From Trifolium pratense (Eukaryota; Streptophyta; Magnoliopsida; Fabales; Fabaceae): a stretch of DNA of 64,000 nucleotides. Below the pieces are notes generated by a model. It was not told the origin of the DNA. It made no database searches and saw nothing but the letters and a program-made list of their open reading frames with translations. Positions 23,501-33,924 of this stretch are shown here, piece by piece. The position numbers were made by a program, and so were the translations under genes. The stretch is from assembly GCF_020283565.1 (NCBI RefSeq), contig NC_060063.1:32388635-32452634 (forward strand). The letters run 5' to 3'. How positions within the stretch are numbered: the stretch's first letter is position 1; each line of letters opens with the position of its first letter.

Positions 23501-23763
23501 TTCATGACGTGTTTCATGTGTCGCAATTGAGGAAATATATTTCGGACCCTTCACATGTTATCACACCAGACGATATTCAACTTAAGGAAAATTTGTCGTT
23601 TGAGGTTCCACCAATTAAGATTGCGGATAGAAAGATGAAGAGTTTGAGGACGAAAGAGATACCGTTAGTCAAAGTTATTTGGAACGAGGTTACCGGAGAT
23701 GCGACTTGGGAGCTTGAGAGCAAAATAAAGGAGCAATATCCGGGATTATTTATCGACGTTTGA
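20521..23763 (+). pseudogene. Gypsy C pol (protease remnant, RT, RNase H, integrase, chromodomain)
   Basis: One frame carries the whole region but with stops TAG at 22255-22257 and TAA at 22417-22419. It begins with the C-terminal half of the protease ([13 protein letters not shown]). RT shows [35 protein letters not shown] and the active site [10 protein letters not shown] (~21424). RNase H shows [13 protein letters not shown] and ends with [14 protein letters not shown]. The integrase has the zinc motif (H-x...CLTCQ, 22528-22640) and catalytic SMDFVTGLP, SDRDPKF and TDGQTERTNQSLED. The last ~40 residues (KSLRTKEIPLVKVIWNEVTG) form a chromodomain-like module that in chromoviruses directs insertion to marked chromatin. 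Loss of gag and two stops make this non-functional. Confidence 0.93.
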
Positions 23764-23800
23764 GTTTCGAGGACGAAACTTCTTTTTTGTTGCGGAGTAA
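23764..23800 (+). other. Region expected to hold the gypsy C polypurine tract
   Basis: Between pol and the 3' LTR the sequence is GAGGACGAAACTTC then TTTTTTGTTGCGGAGTAA. Tekay relatives have a purine run here; in this copy it is interrupted by T residues, so the plus-strand primer site looks atypical. Confidence 0.5.
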
Positions 23801-26800
23801 TGTAAGACCTCGAATTTCCACAAGCTTATTTACGTATTTTATCGTTTAAATATAGGTTATTAATCGTTAAAAATAATTATGTGCTTGGTGAAATTATATG
23901 TTGTTGAGTCTTGGCGCAAGTTGATTTATGTTTGTTTGGTTGAAGTAGGAACAGATATGTGTCTTTTTGACCCCTTTGCGTTTTGAATTGGTTTTTATGG
24001 CCAACATGAGAGTTGTAGCCCTTTTTGCTTGGTTTTTCGCGTAGGTTTCGATTTCGAGAGTCGTTTGTTGTTGAGAGTCTTACCTTGTATCGTAGGTTGG
24101 TTTGGGAACCTTGAGTTTTGGTAGGTTGGATTCGAGTTTCGTTTAGTTAGTTCGAGTATCGTCGATTAACGACATTATTTGCTGAGATCGTGTCTGTTTC
24201 TCGCTTGAGTGTCAGAATTGTTTGGGGTTTGTTTTGTTGGTCTTCTTTTGAGAGAGCGAACGTTCCTGTGTTTTTAGAATTTCATTTTTCGCGTTAACCT
24301 ATTTTCTTATAAAACGATCTAAAATTTGTCCGACGTTCCGAAATCTTTCGAACTCGGAATTCTTTTAAAATTTAACCCGAAGTTTTATATATCGGCGTGA
24401 GTTAGGAAATGTCTTTAAAATATTTTTAAGAGTTAGGGTTGAGAATCACAGTCGAGGAAAAATATTTCGAGTAACTTTTCGTAAACCATTTTTAACGGAC
24501 ATTTAAATTCTTAATTTTCTTATTTCGCGACTTTTGTCCGTGAGCGTAACGCGACTCGTCTGTGGAGGGTTCTAATCTCTAAACTTTATGAAAATTATCT
24601 TTGTCACAAAAGTAAAAGATCTAATGGTGAGGATTCAATTTGCTTTTTGATCCAATGGCTAGGGAATGCCTAGGCTTTACTTGTGAAGGAAGGTCACATT
24701 GCTTTTTGTACTTAGCCAAAATCAAAAGATCACTTTTTCTTTCTCCTTTCTTCTTCTCTTTGCCGTGGCTTCTCCTCTCTTAAACCCCATCTTCATAAAT
24801 TTTTTCTTTCCACCATTTTCATTAAAGATCAAGCTTGCTTTCCATTAGTTCTTTGCTAGCTCATTTCCTTCTTGAGGTATATCATTCTTTCTCTTCATTT
24901 CACTAGTTTTTCTCATGATTTTTTTCTTAACTCTAAACTCTATGAAAAATTTCTTAACTTGTGAAAAAGAGTTTTAATCCATGGAAAAGCTTCATTGTTG
25001 TTAAACTAACATGGATTAGGCTTTGTTTCTCTTGATTCCTTTAGCTATTGAATTTTTCATGGATTTCTCTCTAGTCTAGGGTTTTCGAAAATTCTCTTGA
25101 TCAATGAGTAGTCTAATGACATTTTGTGCATAGGAGAGAAGTGTTTAGAATGTGTTTGTGAGCTAGAAAACATTGTCAAAAATCATTTGTGAGAAAAATA
25201 AAATTTTTGTCATAAAACACTTAGTGAATTTTATGAAAATTTCATGAATTTTGGGTGTGTTTGGAAAATGTTTTGGGTATGCAAGAAAATTATCTTAAGA
25301 GCTAGGTGATCAAGGCTATGGTTTTAAAAATGAAAATTTGTGGGAGAATGCCTTGATTTCTCAATTCTGGACAAACTGTGCAGGGGCATTTTCGTCCATT
25401 TAAAATTGTTCCAGTTCCAAAAAAACTTAACCATTTGATCCGTCTTTTCGAGACGAAGAGTTTGGCGTATGGTTCGTCTCGATTGGACAAGAATTGAATG
25501 TGTTATGGTCATTTTAGTTTGAAAACTATTTGGTCGAAAATTGTGTTTAAAAGAGTTTTACTTGAATTGGTGATCAATTAGGGAGGTCTCGAAAACACTA
25601 TCCGAGAGTGTTAGAACGTATCCTTAGAACCCCTTTCGATTGTGTAGAATAGGTTCGTTCCTTTGGTTTTGTCGGAGAGTGACTTATGGTATTATGTGTA
25701 TTATTTTAGGAAACGAGTAACGGTGTTTAATTGCGCGTTCGATTGTGTGATTGGAAACTTTTGCCGAGGTAAGGGAATCTTCTATCCATGACTTTAAATT
25801 ATGTCAAAAGCCATGAAATATTTGATGTTTGAATTTGTTTGAAATGCATGTGAAATGTATTCATTTTTGGATGGTTTGTAGGGTTGCATTAGCATATGAT
25901 GTGAAGTTATATGTTCATGCATTCATTGGTAGACATGTGCGTACAGTGAATGGCGTTACTAAATGTCTTTTGTATTTTTGAGTATTAGACTCGTAACGCA
26001 CAGTGAATGACGTTACACAAGAGTCTCTTATCTATTTCTTTTAGTAAGCTTGTGATGTACAGTGAATGGCATTACTAGAATGTTTACGACTCCCTGCGGT
26101 GAGGTTAATTTCCGGAAATCATGCATGTGACGTACAGTGAATGGCGTCACGGTGACGTACAGTGAATGGCGTCCCAGTGGTGCACAGTGAATGACACCAC
26201 CATTCATTAGAGTTTTGCATTAGGCTATGTGCGCATTTTATTTATTATGCTTGTGTGCGACTTTGTGGTAATTGCCTAATATTTGTATACATGTTAATTG
26301 CTCAATACTTGTATTTATGTTAAATGCTATTTGCCTATTTGTTACTGTTGGTGACCCTTACTTTTGCATGTATACATCGCGGGCTCCTCCCACCCCTAGA
26401 TGACATTCATGAGCGTGGTGCCGTCGGCCACGAGGATGAGATTGATTTGGAGCGCTCTTAGGATTGTGGTGTTTGTGATGAGACGTTCTCCACCACATCC
26501 ATTTGATCAGACCTAGAGTCTTAGTTCATTTTGCTTACGTTTCTAGTTTATTTTGAGATGTAGTACCTTGACAGACTATTATACTTATGGTGCCTTAGTG
26601 GCCTTGCGATACATTAGGTTCACGTAACCGTCTTTGTGGTTCGTGAACTAATTGTATCCCTTTTGATATGTATATTATTCAGGTGAACACTTGCTTCCCG
26701 TAAGCCCTATATATATATATGATGGTTGGTTGTATATTATATTTTGTCTTGTGTAATTTAATTTCTTGAGCCGATTTCGAGTTACGCGCACTCTGATAAA

Positions 26801-26887
26801 TTTTTAAAAGGCGTGTTTTATTTCGAAAAAAAAATATGCCCTTGTTTACTTCCGCATTGTTTTTATTTGAAAAATCGGGCTGTAACA
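23801..26887 (+). repeat. Gypsy C 3' LTR
   Basis: 3087 bp, nearly identical to the 5' LTR, including the ACAGTGAATG array (25938-26200). It ends at 26887 before the second GGTAT copy. Confidence 0.93.
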
Positions 26888-27550
26888 GGTATGATTGGTT
26901 CCTTACTCTATCTGACAGCCTCTAGACCAGATATTTTATTCAGTGTTTGCTTATGTGCAAGATTCCAGTCAAATCCCAGAGAATCTCATCTTACTGCTGT
27001 AAAGAGAATCTTTAGGTATCTGAAAGGAACAACTAATCTTGGACTTCTCTATAAGAAATCCAATGATTATGTGCTAAATGGATTCTGTGATGCTGACTAT
27101 GCTGGAGATAAAATTGAAAGAAAATCCACAAGTGGCAATTGTCAATTTGTTGGTGAAAACCTTATCTCCTGGGCTAGTAAAAGACAAACTACTATAGCTT
27201 TGTCTACAGCAGAAGCAGAATACATTTCAGCAGCTAAGTGTTGCACACAACTACTCTGGCTAAAATATCAGTTAGAAGATTATCAGGTAAGCAGTAACAA
27301 TATTCCTTTATATTGTGATAATACTGCAGCCATTCATTTATCTAAAAATCCTATCCTACACTCTAGAGCCAAACATATTGAAATCAAACACCATTTTATC
27401 AGAGATTATGTTCAGAGAGGCATTATAGATATTAAGTTTGTTGATGATGAAGAAGAAAGTGAAGATAGTGACTCCTCTGAATCTCAGTCTGATTCAGAAA
27501 CTGAGTCTGATGAAGAAACTCTGAGTACCAGGATGCATCAGAAACCTTAG
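26888..27550 (+). pseudogene. Copia A pol, last part (RT end, RNase H) fused to an env-like scrap
   Basis: The frame resumes after gypsy C with [19 protein letters not shown], then copia RNase [50 protein letters not shown] and [16 protein letters not shown]. At 27438-27445 the word TTGTTGAT marks a deletion junction: beyond it the frame reads DDEEESEDSDSSESQSDSE, which aligns with the middle of the env-like protein of copia B, not with the pol C-terminus. A second junction at AGAAAC (27540-27545) joins to the env-like stop. So pol lost its last ~30 residues and env is reduced to about 35 codons in frame with pol. Confidence 0.9.
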
Positions 27551-27807
27551 GATTCTTTGCACTTTATGTTTGTTTTTGTTTTTATCTTCTGAACTTGTTA
27601 TTCATATTTTTCTTTATTTTGTCTGAACAATTTCTTATTTTGGATTTTTAACTTAGTTATGTGGTTTGTTATTTTTTTTTGTGTGCTAACCTTCTTTGAT
27701 AAATAAGAACATAAGAACACAAGATGCTTTTAAACGAAATTTTTTATTAATGATCTAACAATGTTGAGTACATTGGTAAAAAGGAAAAAGAAAAAGACAA
27801 CCTAATC
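27551..27807 (+). other. Copia A 3' non-coding segment
   Basis: AT/T-rich spacer between the env remnant and the antisense ORF, homologous to 33675-33924 of copia B. No gene seen. Confidence 0.7.
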
Positions 27808-28170
27808 CTAATCAGATGGATAATACTCAGAAGAAATCTCAGATTTCTCCTCAGCATCCTCTGATGAAATTACTATTGGATCTGGGTTTTGCTCTTCTTC
27901 TTCTTCTTGTTCTTCTTCTGGAACATAGCCAGCCAAGAACTCAACATAGTCAGCATCATCTTCATTCTCTTCAGCTTCAGAATCTGATGAGATGATTATA
28001 ATCTCAGCTTCTTGTGGTTTCTTGTTGTCTTCTTTATCTTTCTCATCTTTTTCGCGCTTTTCGTCTTCTTTCTTTCTTCGAAACTCTGCGATGCATGAAC
28101 TAAACCTTCTCATTCTTCCTAATCTCTCTTGATTTACTCGTTTATTCTTGTTTTTACGTGAAGAAGGCAT
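27808..28170 (-). CDS. Antisense acidic ORF of the Sirevirus, copia A copy (120 aa)
   Basis: It reads opposite to gag-pol and is intact from ATG to TAG. The N-terminus is basic (KNKNKRVNQERLGRMRRF), followed by a charged KKEDEKREKDEKDKEDNKK stretch likely to be helical. Two hydrophobic cores are flanked by Ser/Asp/Glu: EIIIISSDSEAEE and PIVISSEDAEE. The C-terminus is acidic (YVPEEEQEEEEE...SEYYPSD). Those two cores fit the pattern of SUMO-interacting motifs (inference). I do not recognise a family. The copia B copy differs by about seven or eight residues and one Glu, while more differences are synonymous, which argues for real coding use. The gypsy D insertion at 28216 lies 45 bp upstream of its ATG and would separate it from its own promoter. 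Confidence 0.6.
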   Translation of the reverse strand: MPSSRKNKNKRVNQERLGRMRRFSSCIAEFRRKKEDEKREKDEKDKEDNKKPQEAEIIIISSDSEAEENEDDADYVEFLAGYVPEEEQEEEEEQNPDPIVISSEDAEEKSEISSEYYPSD

Positions 28171-28215
28171 GTTAACTCGTTCACCTTTTTATAAACTTTT
28201 TAGCGCGTTGTTTTT

Positions 28216-30519
28216 TGTAACGACCCAAATTTATTATTCACTATTTAAGTGTTTAATTATTTGGTGACGTGGTTTTTGAGTAAGATAGTAACTTTAAGTT
28301 ATTTATCGAGAGTTTTAGTTAACGCGCGAGTTAGTGAGAGTTAACGTGTTATTGGGCCAAGCCAATTGGGCTTGAGGCCCAATGGGCCTTGGCATGTGAG
28401 GGGCGCCCATATAGGGCAAGGTAGAGAGAGAAATATCATTTATTTCTCTTGTTCTTGGGAAGTAGAGAGAAGGAAGAGAAGAGGAGAGCTAGGGCAAGAG
28501 CTTGGAGGAGAGATTCGAGGAGCAATCTTCGTGAGTTCGTCGATCTAAGGTAAGAGAGTAGATTTCATATTCGTGGGTGACTCGAGGAAGGGGAGAATGT
28601 CGATTTCTCCTCACCCGAACTTCCTCCACCCCATTTTCGTTTTGGTTTGGGAGAGTTAATCTTCGAGAAAATGAAACCCAATGTTAATAACATGTTTAAT
28701 ATACTTCTACCATGTAGTGTGAGCGAAATCATGGGTTAAATAATGAGAATTTGTATGTTTTGAGTGATTATATGTGTTCTTGAGCTTTTAGACTCATAAA
28801 TGTTAAATCCTTGCTTTTTCGATGATAACGATGTAGATCGGGAAAACTAGCCGTCCTTTTATACTTAAACATGTTTGTTGCACTTGTATGTGAACTCATT
28901 TGGGATTTATAACATGAAAATGGGATTTTTGGGTGATTTTGAGTGGAAAATCGTATTATGGAACTCAAGAACAGATGTTCTTCTGGTGTGGTTCGCTACC
29001 TGTTCGCTACAGCGAATGTGTTCGCCAGATGCTCGCTACAGCGAACGTGTTCGCCACCTGTTCGCTACCTGCTCGCTAATTGGATTTTGGCTCTGTGTCT
29101 GTTCGCTACCTGTTCGCTACCTGCTCGCTAATTGGATTTTGGCTCTGTGTCTGTTCGCTACCTGTTCGCTACCTGTTCGCTACCTGTCCGCTACAGCGAA
29201 CAGCTCTGTGACAGGATTATTTTGTTGATGTTTTGTTAGTGGAATTAGGCACTTGTAACATGGATTTAAGGTATCCTAACATGCAATTAGGTGTTTATAA
29301 CCATGATTAATTGTATTGTGATGATAGTTGTTGATTATATTTGTGGAATATGATTGTGTTGATGATGTTTGTTTAAATGTCAAAAGAAGTATATTAAGGT
29401 GTTAATCAACTTAATAAAGAAGGATATCGAATTATGTTATTCGATAAAGACGTATATTAAGGTATAGTGTTATCTTAATAAAGAAGTAATGTTGGATAGT
29501 GTTCCACATTAGTAAATGAAGAGCTTAATGCTATTGATTGTGAGTGAATTCATGAAATACATACATGCATTCATGAATATATGTGATATTGGATATTCCA
29601 ATAAAGAAGGATATCAGATTATATTTATCCGATAAAGAAGGATATTAGAGGTGAGATACTCTAATAAAGAAGATGGTACCACATGCATTAGAGGTGTCTA
29701 GAGGACATAGCATGAATGTGAAGCATTAGATTGCATTATGGATTATGTGTGCATTTTATGATAAATAATGTTTGACACGTACTTGGTAAATGTTGATTGT
29801 TAATCCGTATGTGAGGAGCAGAGTCCGTCATGACTATAAAATGAACAACGCAGGGTCCGTCATGACCATAATCTGAACAATGTATTTGTGATATTAGATT
29901 ACATTAGGAACTTTATGTATATCCCTATTTGTAATTGAGTTATGTGATAATTGTTGATGTTTTGGTATTGTCCGAGACGACGTGAAACTATATGTTTGAT
30001 GCATTTTGTGAATGATTGATTAGGTGATAAATGAAGTATATGCATGATATATGAATATGCATGAATGATAGTGATGTATATGTATAATGTATGATTATGC
30101 ATGTTTCATGAAGAAGTGTTTAAGTACCCTTTACTTACACTTGTATATTTTGAGTATGTTATCTAACTCTCTTTTATGTGTTATGTGCTGGACCGTTGGG
30201 GGTCCAGATTTACAGGTTTTGTGGTATTCGATGTCGAGTCGTCGGTGAAGCTCTGCTCTGATTGTGACACGGGAAAGGGTTTTATATTGTATATAAAGTC
30301 TATTGTCTAGGTTGTTTTGTATAATCAATAAATACATTATTTGATTCAAAGATTTGTATAAACACTATTTTTACTAATTAATTACATTAGTATTACTTTG
30401 ATAGAAGAATGTAATACTCGAACCGATATTCAATAAATTAAATGTGACTTTCCGTTGCGTATTTTGAAAAAGATTTTACTAAAGGTAGAAATATATAAAT
30501 AATGGGTTTGGGTATTACA
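28216..30519 (+). repeat. Gypsy D 5' LTR
   Basis: 2304 bp. Positions 28987-29205 contain a block of short repeats built on TTCGCTAC(C/A) and AGCGAA words, which creates spurious ORFs of up to 117 codons. The 3' LTR has one unit fewer. Further right, the words AATAAAGAAGGATAT recur several times (29400-29670). Confidence 0.93.
28987..29205 (+). repeat. TTCGCTACCTG repeat block in the gypsy D LTR
   Basis: Repeats of TTCGCTACCTG (11 bp) alternate with TTCGCTACAGCGAA palindromes and two copies of a longer unit containing AATTGGATTTTGGCTCTGTG. The related LTR at 1-1899 has an analogous block (540-745) made of different GCTCGCTGAGC words at the same relative position. Confidence 0.85.
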
Positions 30520-30520
30520 A

Positions 30521-30533
30521 TTGGTATCAGAGC
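30521..30533 (+). other. Primer binding site of gypsy D
   Basis: TTGGTATCAGAGC follows the LTR by one base and matches the initiator tRNA-Met 3' end. Confidence 0.9.
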
Positions 30534-31629
30534 CCCGTTGTCTTCGGACTGTGTGGGTTATGTGTCGATCAGAGCAGGTCTGTGCAGTCAGACCAAGTGA
30601 GTATTGTGAGTCAGTCGTGTTTGTCTAACAATTTTGTGTTGTTTGTTTTGTGAAATCATTCATGTTGTTGATTTAGGAACTATGAGTGGTGTGAATTGGA
30701 TTAATCGATCCATTCTTTTGTTGAGTAGTAGTGTGAGTGCTAAACTTCTATGTTTATGATAGTTGTATATGGTTAGAGTTTAATCTTTTTGTAGTTTAAA
30801 CTTGATGGATTGATGCTTATTGCTAATTGTTGATGATCCGGCATGATGTAAAACTGCATGTGACGATCCGGCATGATATAAAACTGCATGTGGTAATGAT
30901 TTGAAATAATTTTAAAAACTAATATTATTTCTTGAAGATTTTGGTGAAAATATAGAGTTATTTTGTTTTGGGTGAGTGAAAATTAATTTTCAAAATGGTG
31001 AGAAGAGTAGGATATTAATGTGTCCTGGTATGTGTTTGTTATATGTTTGTTTATAACATGTGTTAGATAATTACTAGGCATTTGAATTGCTATGCGTTTT
31101 ATGAGTAAAAACATGAAGATCTCATAATCCTATGTTGTAATTGTGATGCATGATTCTAATTGTGCTTTCAAGTCTATAATGATGTTATATGCTTGATGTT
31201 TTGGATTTTGTGGATTAGTGAGTCGAGAAAACGAGAGCTTAGTGAGCGTAAGTTCAAAACCGTAGCAGAGCACCCAGATTTTTGGATGTGCTCGCTAGGC
31301 GAAGAATGAACCTCGCTGAGTCTCGCTAAGTCTTGCTAAGTCCTGTGAATGTTTTTGACTTGTCTCGCCGGGAGCTCGCTAGCTTTTGCTAAGCGAGGGA
31401 GCCAGACAAGAAATTTGTTTTGTTGATGTCTTGTTCTGAGTTGATTGAATGTGAGTATGAATTATTGCTATGCAATGTTCATTTTTCTTGTGTTGTTTTG
31501 ATTTCCTAACTTTGAGAAGTGAGGGAAGTATAGGTTACTTGAATGCTTGCATGAATTGTGTTAGTGTTTAGGTATCGTGGGTTAGGTTTTGTCCCTTGTA
31601 TGCGACATGCGTGTAAACGATGTCGATAC
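30534..31629 (+). other. Gypsy D leader/interior left of copia B, no coding
   Basis: About 1.1 kb without a usable ORF. It includes a 30-bp tandem pair (GATCCGGCATGAT... at 30835-30892) and a GC-rich word cluster (CTCGCTAAG variants, 31290-31400) similar to those in the LTRs. No gag homology was recognised. Confidence 0.7.
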
Positions 31630-32714
31630 TGAAGGTGTGAAAACACAAGAAGGGGGGGTTGAATTGTGTTTTAGCTAAGTTAAAACTTTTTCAAGTTCTT
31701 AACTCAACTACGTTAGCAGCGGATAAATAACACAAATAATAACAAGAGAGAGAGAGAGATCACACAAGCAATTTATACTGGTTCCTCTCACAAAACGAGA
31801 GTAGTCCAGTCCCCTTGCACTTCCAAGGGATTTCACTATAATCACACAAGATTACACCTGCTCAAGCACACAAGCAAGAGACTTCTCAACAATGCTCAAG
31901 CACACAAGCTTAAGACTTCACACTTAAGCACACAAGCTTAAGTTTCCTCAAGAATAGTAAAGTATATGAAGATATACAAATGCTCTTAGATGAACCTAAA
32001 GAGAGCAAATACAAATAGTACAAAGTATTTGACTAAAGTGCAAAAACACTTGATAAGAGGTTCAGAGCTTGTATACACAGAATTCAGAGTTTGTTCAGTG
32101 CACGTTCAATCCTTAATAATTGTATATGTTGTAGCTGATTCTAGCAGTATATATACCACCAGAAAAGAGTCGTTGCAAAAAGAACCGTTGGAGTTGATAA
32201 TCTTTTGTCTTCAAGCAGTCTGTCTTGATGCAGTTTGGTTGTATCCAAAACTAAGAAAGAGTTTCAGTTACTTTGACTACTGCAGAGTGGACTTTCCTTA
32301 TTCAGCTAACAAGACTGAAAACCCACGTTCTCAAGTTAGGACAGACAAAACGAGAGTAGCTGAACTGATCAGGCTTGAAAGGTCCTTTTCTTCATTGGTA
32401 GAAGAGTTGACTTGTAAAGAGAATCTTCACAGTTTCCAAGAAGCTCTTCAGAGTTTGATGAAGCTTGAAGTCAGTCAAGAAGTTCTGAAGTCTTCATCCT
32501 CTGAAAGTTGTAACTTCTGAAGTCCAACATCTTCTGAGCGCTTATGAACTTCTGAATTCACATCCTCTGAGCTTCACTCAGAGCTTGTCTGATGCTTATA
32601 TCTGCGCACTTAAAATAAATTTTTAGTCCTTCCAATTGTTTATTAATACTTTGTTATCATCAAAACCTTTATAGATTTAGGGGCTAATATTTTTAAATCA
32701 ATTTTGTTCCAACA
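31630..32714 (-). repeat. Copia B 3' LTR (left)
   Basis: 1085 bp, three copies of the AAGCTTGTGTGCTTGAG unit (31860-31945, reverse), TATA-like TATATATA at ~32149. An ORF of 176 codons on the plus strand inside both LTRs has no counterpart of that length in copia A and is not believed. Confidence 0.93.
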
Positions 32715-32728
32715 ATCTCCCCCTTTTT
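32715..32728 (-). other. Polypurine tract of copia B
   Basis: On the minus strand AAAAAGGGGGAGAT abuts the 3' LTR. Further GGGGGAG tracts lie at about 32815, 32948 and 33165, matching the multiple purine tracts described for Sireviruses. Confidence 0.85.
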
Positions 32729-33308
32729 GATGATGACAAACATAAGTATTAATTGACAATTGTTGTTAAATTAACTTATCATGTTTCTCTTAGGTTTATG
32801 AGGTTTGCAAGCTCCCCCTAAGATTGATACTCCTTAAAGTCAAAACTTTAAGTTCTATCCATGATATTTAATTTAGTATAAGATTAAGATAATTTGAAAT
32901 AAAACAAATTTCATATCTTTCTTCAGAGTAAGAGGTTTGCAAGCTCTCCCCCTAAGTCTCATAAGGCTAAGTTAAAATTGCACTCTTAACTTATCCTTAC
33001 TTATGAAATTTATTTCAGTTTCAACTAACTTAGTCTCCACCTTGAAATACGTAAAACAACTTAAAAGTAACAACTTTTAACTTAACGGATAAAAGCGAGA
33101 TAAAAGCATAAAAGCGTGGTTTCAGATTTTGAACTTATCACTTATCAATTAATGCGTAACTACTCCCCCTTTTGTCATTATCAAAAAGTTAAAACAAAGT
33201 TATGTAACCAAGATAGTCAAAGAAGAAGAGTGGTTGTTACAAAGGTGAATTTATTTCAAAACAAAAAACAACGCGCTAAAGAGTTTATAAAAAGGTAATC
33301 GAGTTAAC
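32729..33308 (-). other. Copia B 3' non-coding region with repeated purine tracts
   Basis: No gene. Three additional CTCCCCCTAAG/ACTCCCCCTTTT tracts, each near the words GCAAGCT or TTGTCATTATC. Homologous to 48499-49044 of copia A. Confidence 0.75.
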
Positions 33309-33674
33309 ATGCCTTCTTCAAGTAAAAATAAGAATAAACGAGTGAATCAAGAAAGATTAGGAAGAATGAGAAGGTTCAGTACACGTATTGCAGAGTTTCG
33401 AAGAAAGAAAGAAGACGAAAAACGCGAAGAAGATGAGAAAAATAAAGAAGACAACAAGAAACCACAAGAAGCTGAGATAATAATCATCTCATCAGATTCT
33501 GAAGCTGAGGAGAATGAAGATGATGCCGACTATGTTGAGTTCTTGGCTAGCTATGTTCCAGAAGAGGAACAAGAAGAAGAAGAAGAAGAACAAAACCCAG
33601 ATCCCATAGAAATTTCATCAGAGGATGCTGAGGAGAAATCTGAGATTTCTTCTGAGTATTATCCATCTGATTAG
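33309..33674 (+). CDS. Antisense acidic ORF of the Sirevirus, copia B copy (121 aa)
   Basis: Intact ORF antisense to copia B, orthologous to 27808-28170. It has the same layout: basic N-terminus, KKEDEKREEDEKNKED helix-like stretch, EIIIISSDSEAEE core, acidic run with one extra Glu, and PIEISSEDAEE, where the second hydrophobic core has lost a Val. Compared by eye with the copia A copy, roughly eleven codons differ silently and seven or eight change the residue, and the only indel is a whole codon. It lies between the env-like gene and the 3' LTR, about 250 bp from the env stop, tail to tail. Function unknown; it might act as a nuclear or silencing-related factor, which is speculation. Confidence 0.6.
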   Translation: MPSSSKNKNKRVNQERLGRMRRFSTRIAEFRRKKEDEKREEDEKNKEDNKKPQEAEIIIISSDSEAEENEDDADYVEFLASYVPEEEQEEEEEEQNPDPIEISSEDAEEKSEISSEYYPSD

Positions 33675-33924
33675 GATTAGGTTGTCTTTTTTTCTTTTCT
33701 TTTTACCAATGTACTCAACATGGTTAGAGCATTAATAAAAATTTTCGTTTTAAAAGCATCTTGTGTTCTTATGTTCTTATTTTCCAAAGAAGAAAGGTGA
33801 ATAATAAGTTAAAAAAAAAATACTCAAGCAAAACATAAACAACTTGAAATAAAAAAAATGAAATTGTTCAGAAGATAACAAGAAAACAAAAAAAAACAAC
33901 AGCTTAAAACAGGTGCATAGAATC
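33675..33924. other. Spacer between antisense ORF and env-like gene (tail to tail)
   Basis: A/T-rich, long A-runs. No gene seen. Terminators for both strands may lie here. Confidence 0.5.

Larger units (their letters stand above)
17203..26887 (+). mobile_element. Gypsy C: gag-less Tekay/chromovirus-type element inside copia A RT
   Basis: LTRs at 17203-20291 and 23801-26887 start TGTAAGACC and end GGGCTGTAACA. The duplication GGTAT flanks the element (17198-17202, 26888-26892). LTRs of 3.09 kb surround an interior of only 3.5 kb. The interior keeps a protease remnant, RT, RNase H, integrase and a C-terminal chromodomain-like segment, in the order diagnostic of Ty3/gypsy chromoviruses, but no gag. 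Pol carries two in-frame stops. The LTRs differ at about five sites plus a dinucleotide repeat change by eye, so it moved recently and must have used proteins supplied in trans. Confidence 0.94.

Noticed and set aside
28875..29228. 117-codon ORF in the gypsy D LTR (also 46865-47218)
   Set aside because: It is produced by the TTCGCTACCTG repeats; its end changes between the two LTRs when one unit is lost.
31990..32520. 176-codon ORF in the copia B LTR (also at 43067-43597)
   Set aside because: It lies antisense in an LTR, and the corresponding copia A LTR keeps only a 77-codon piece, so it is not conserved as a protein.
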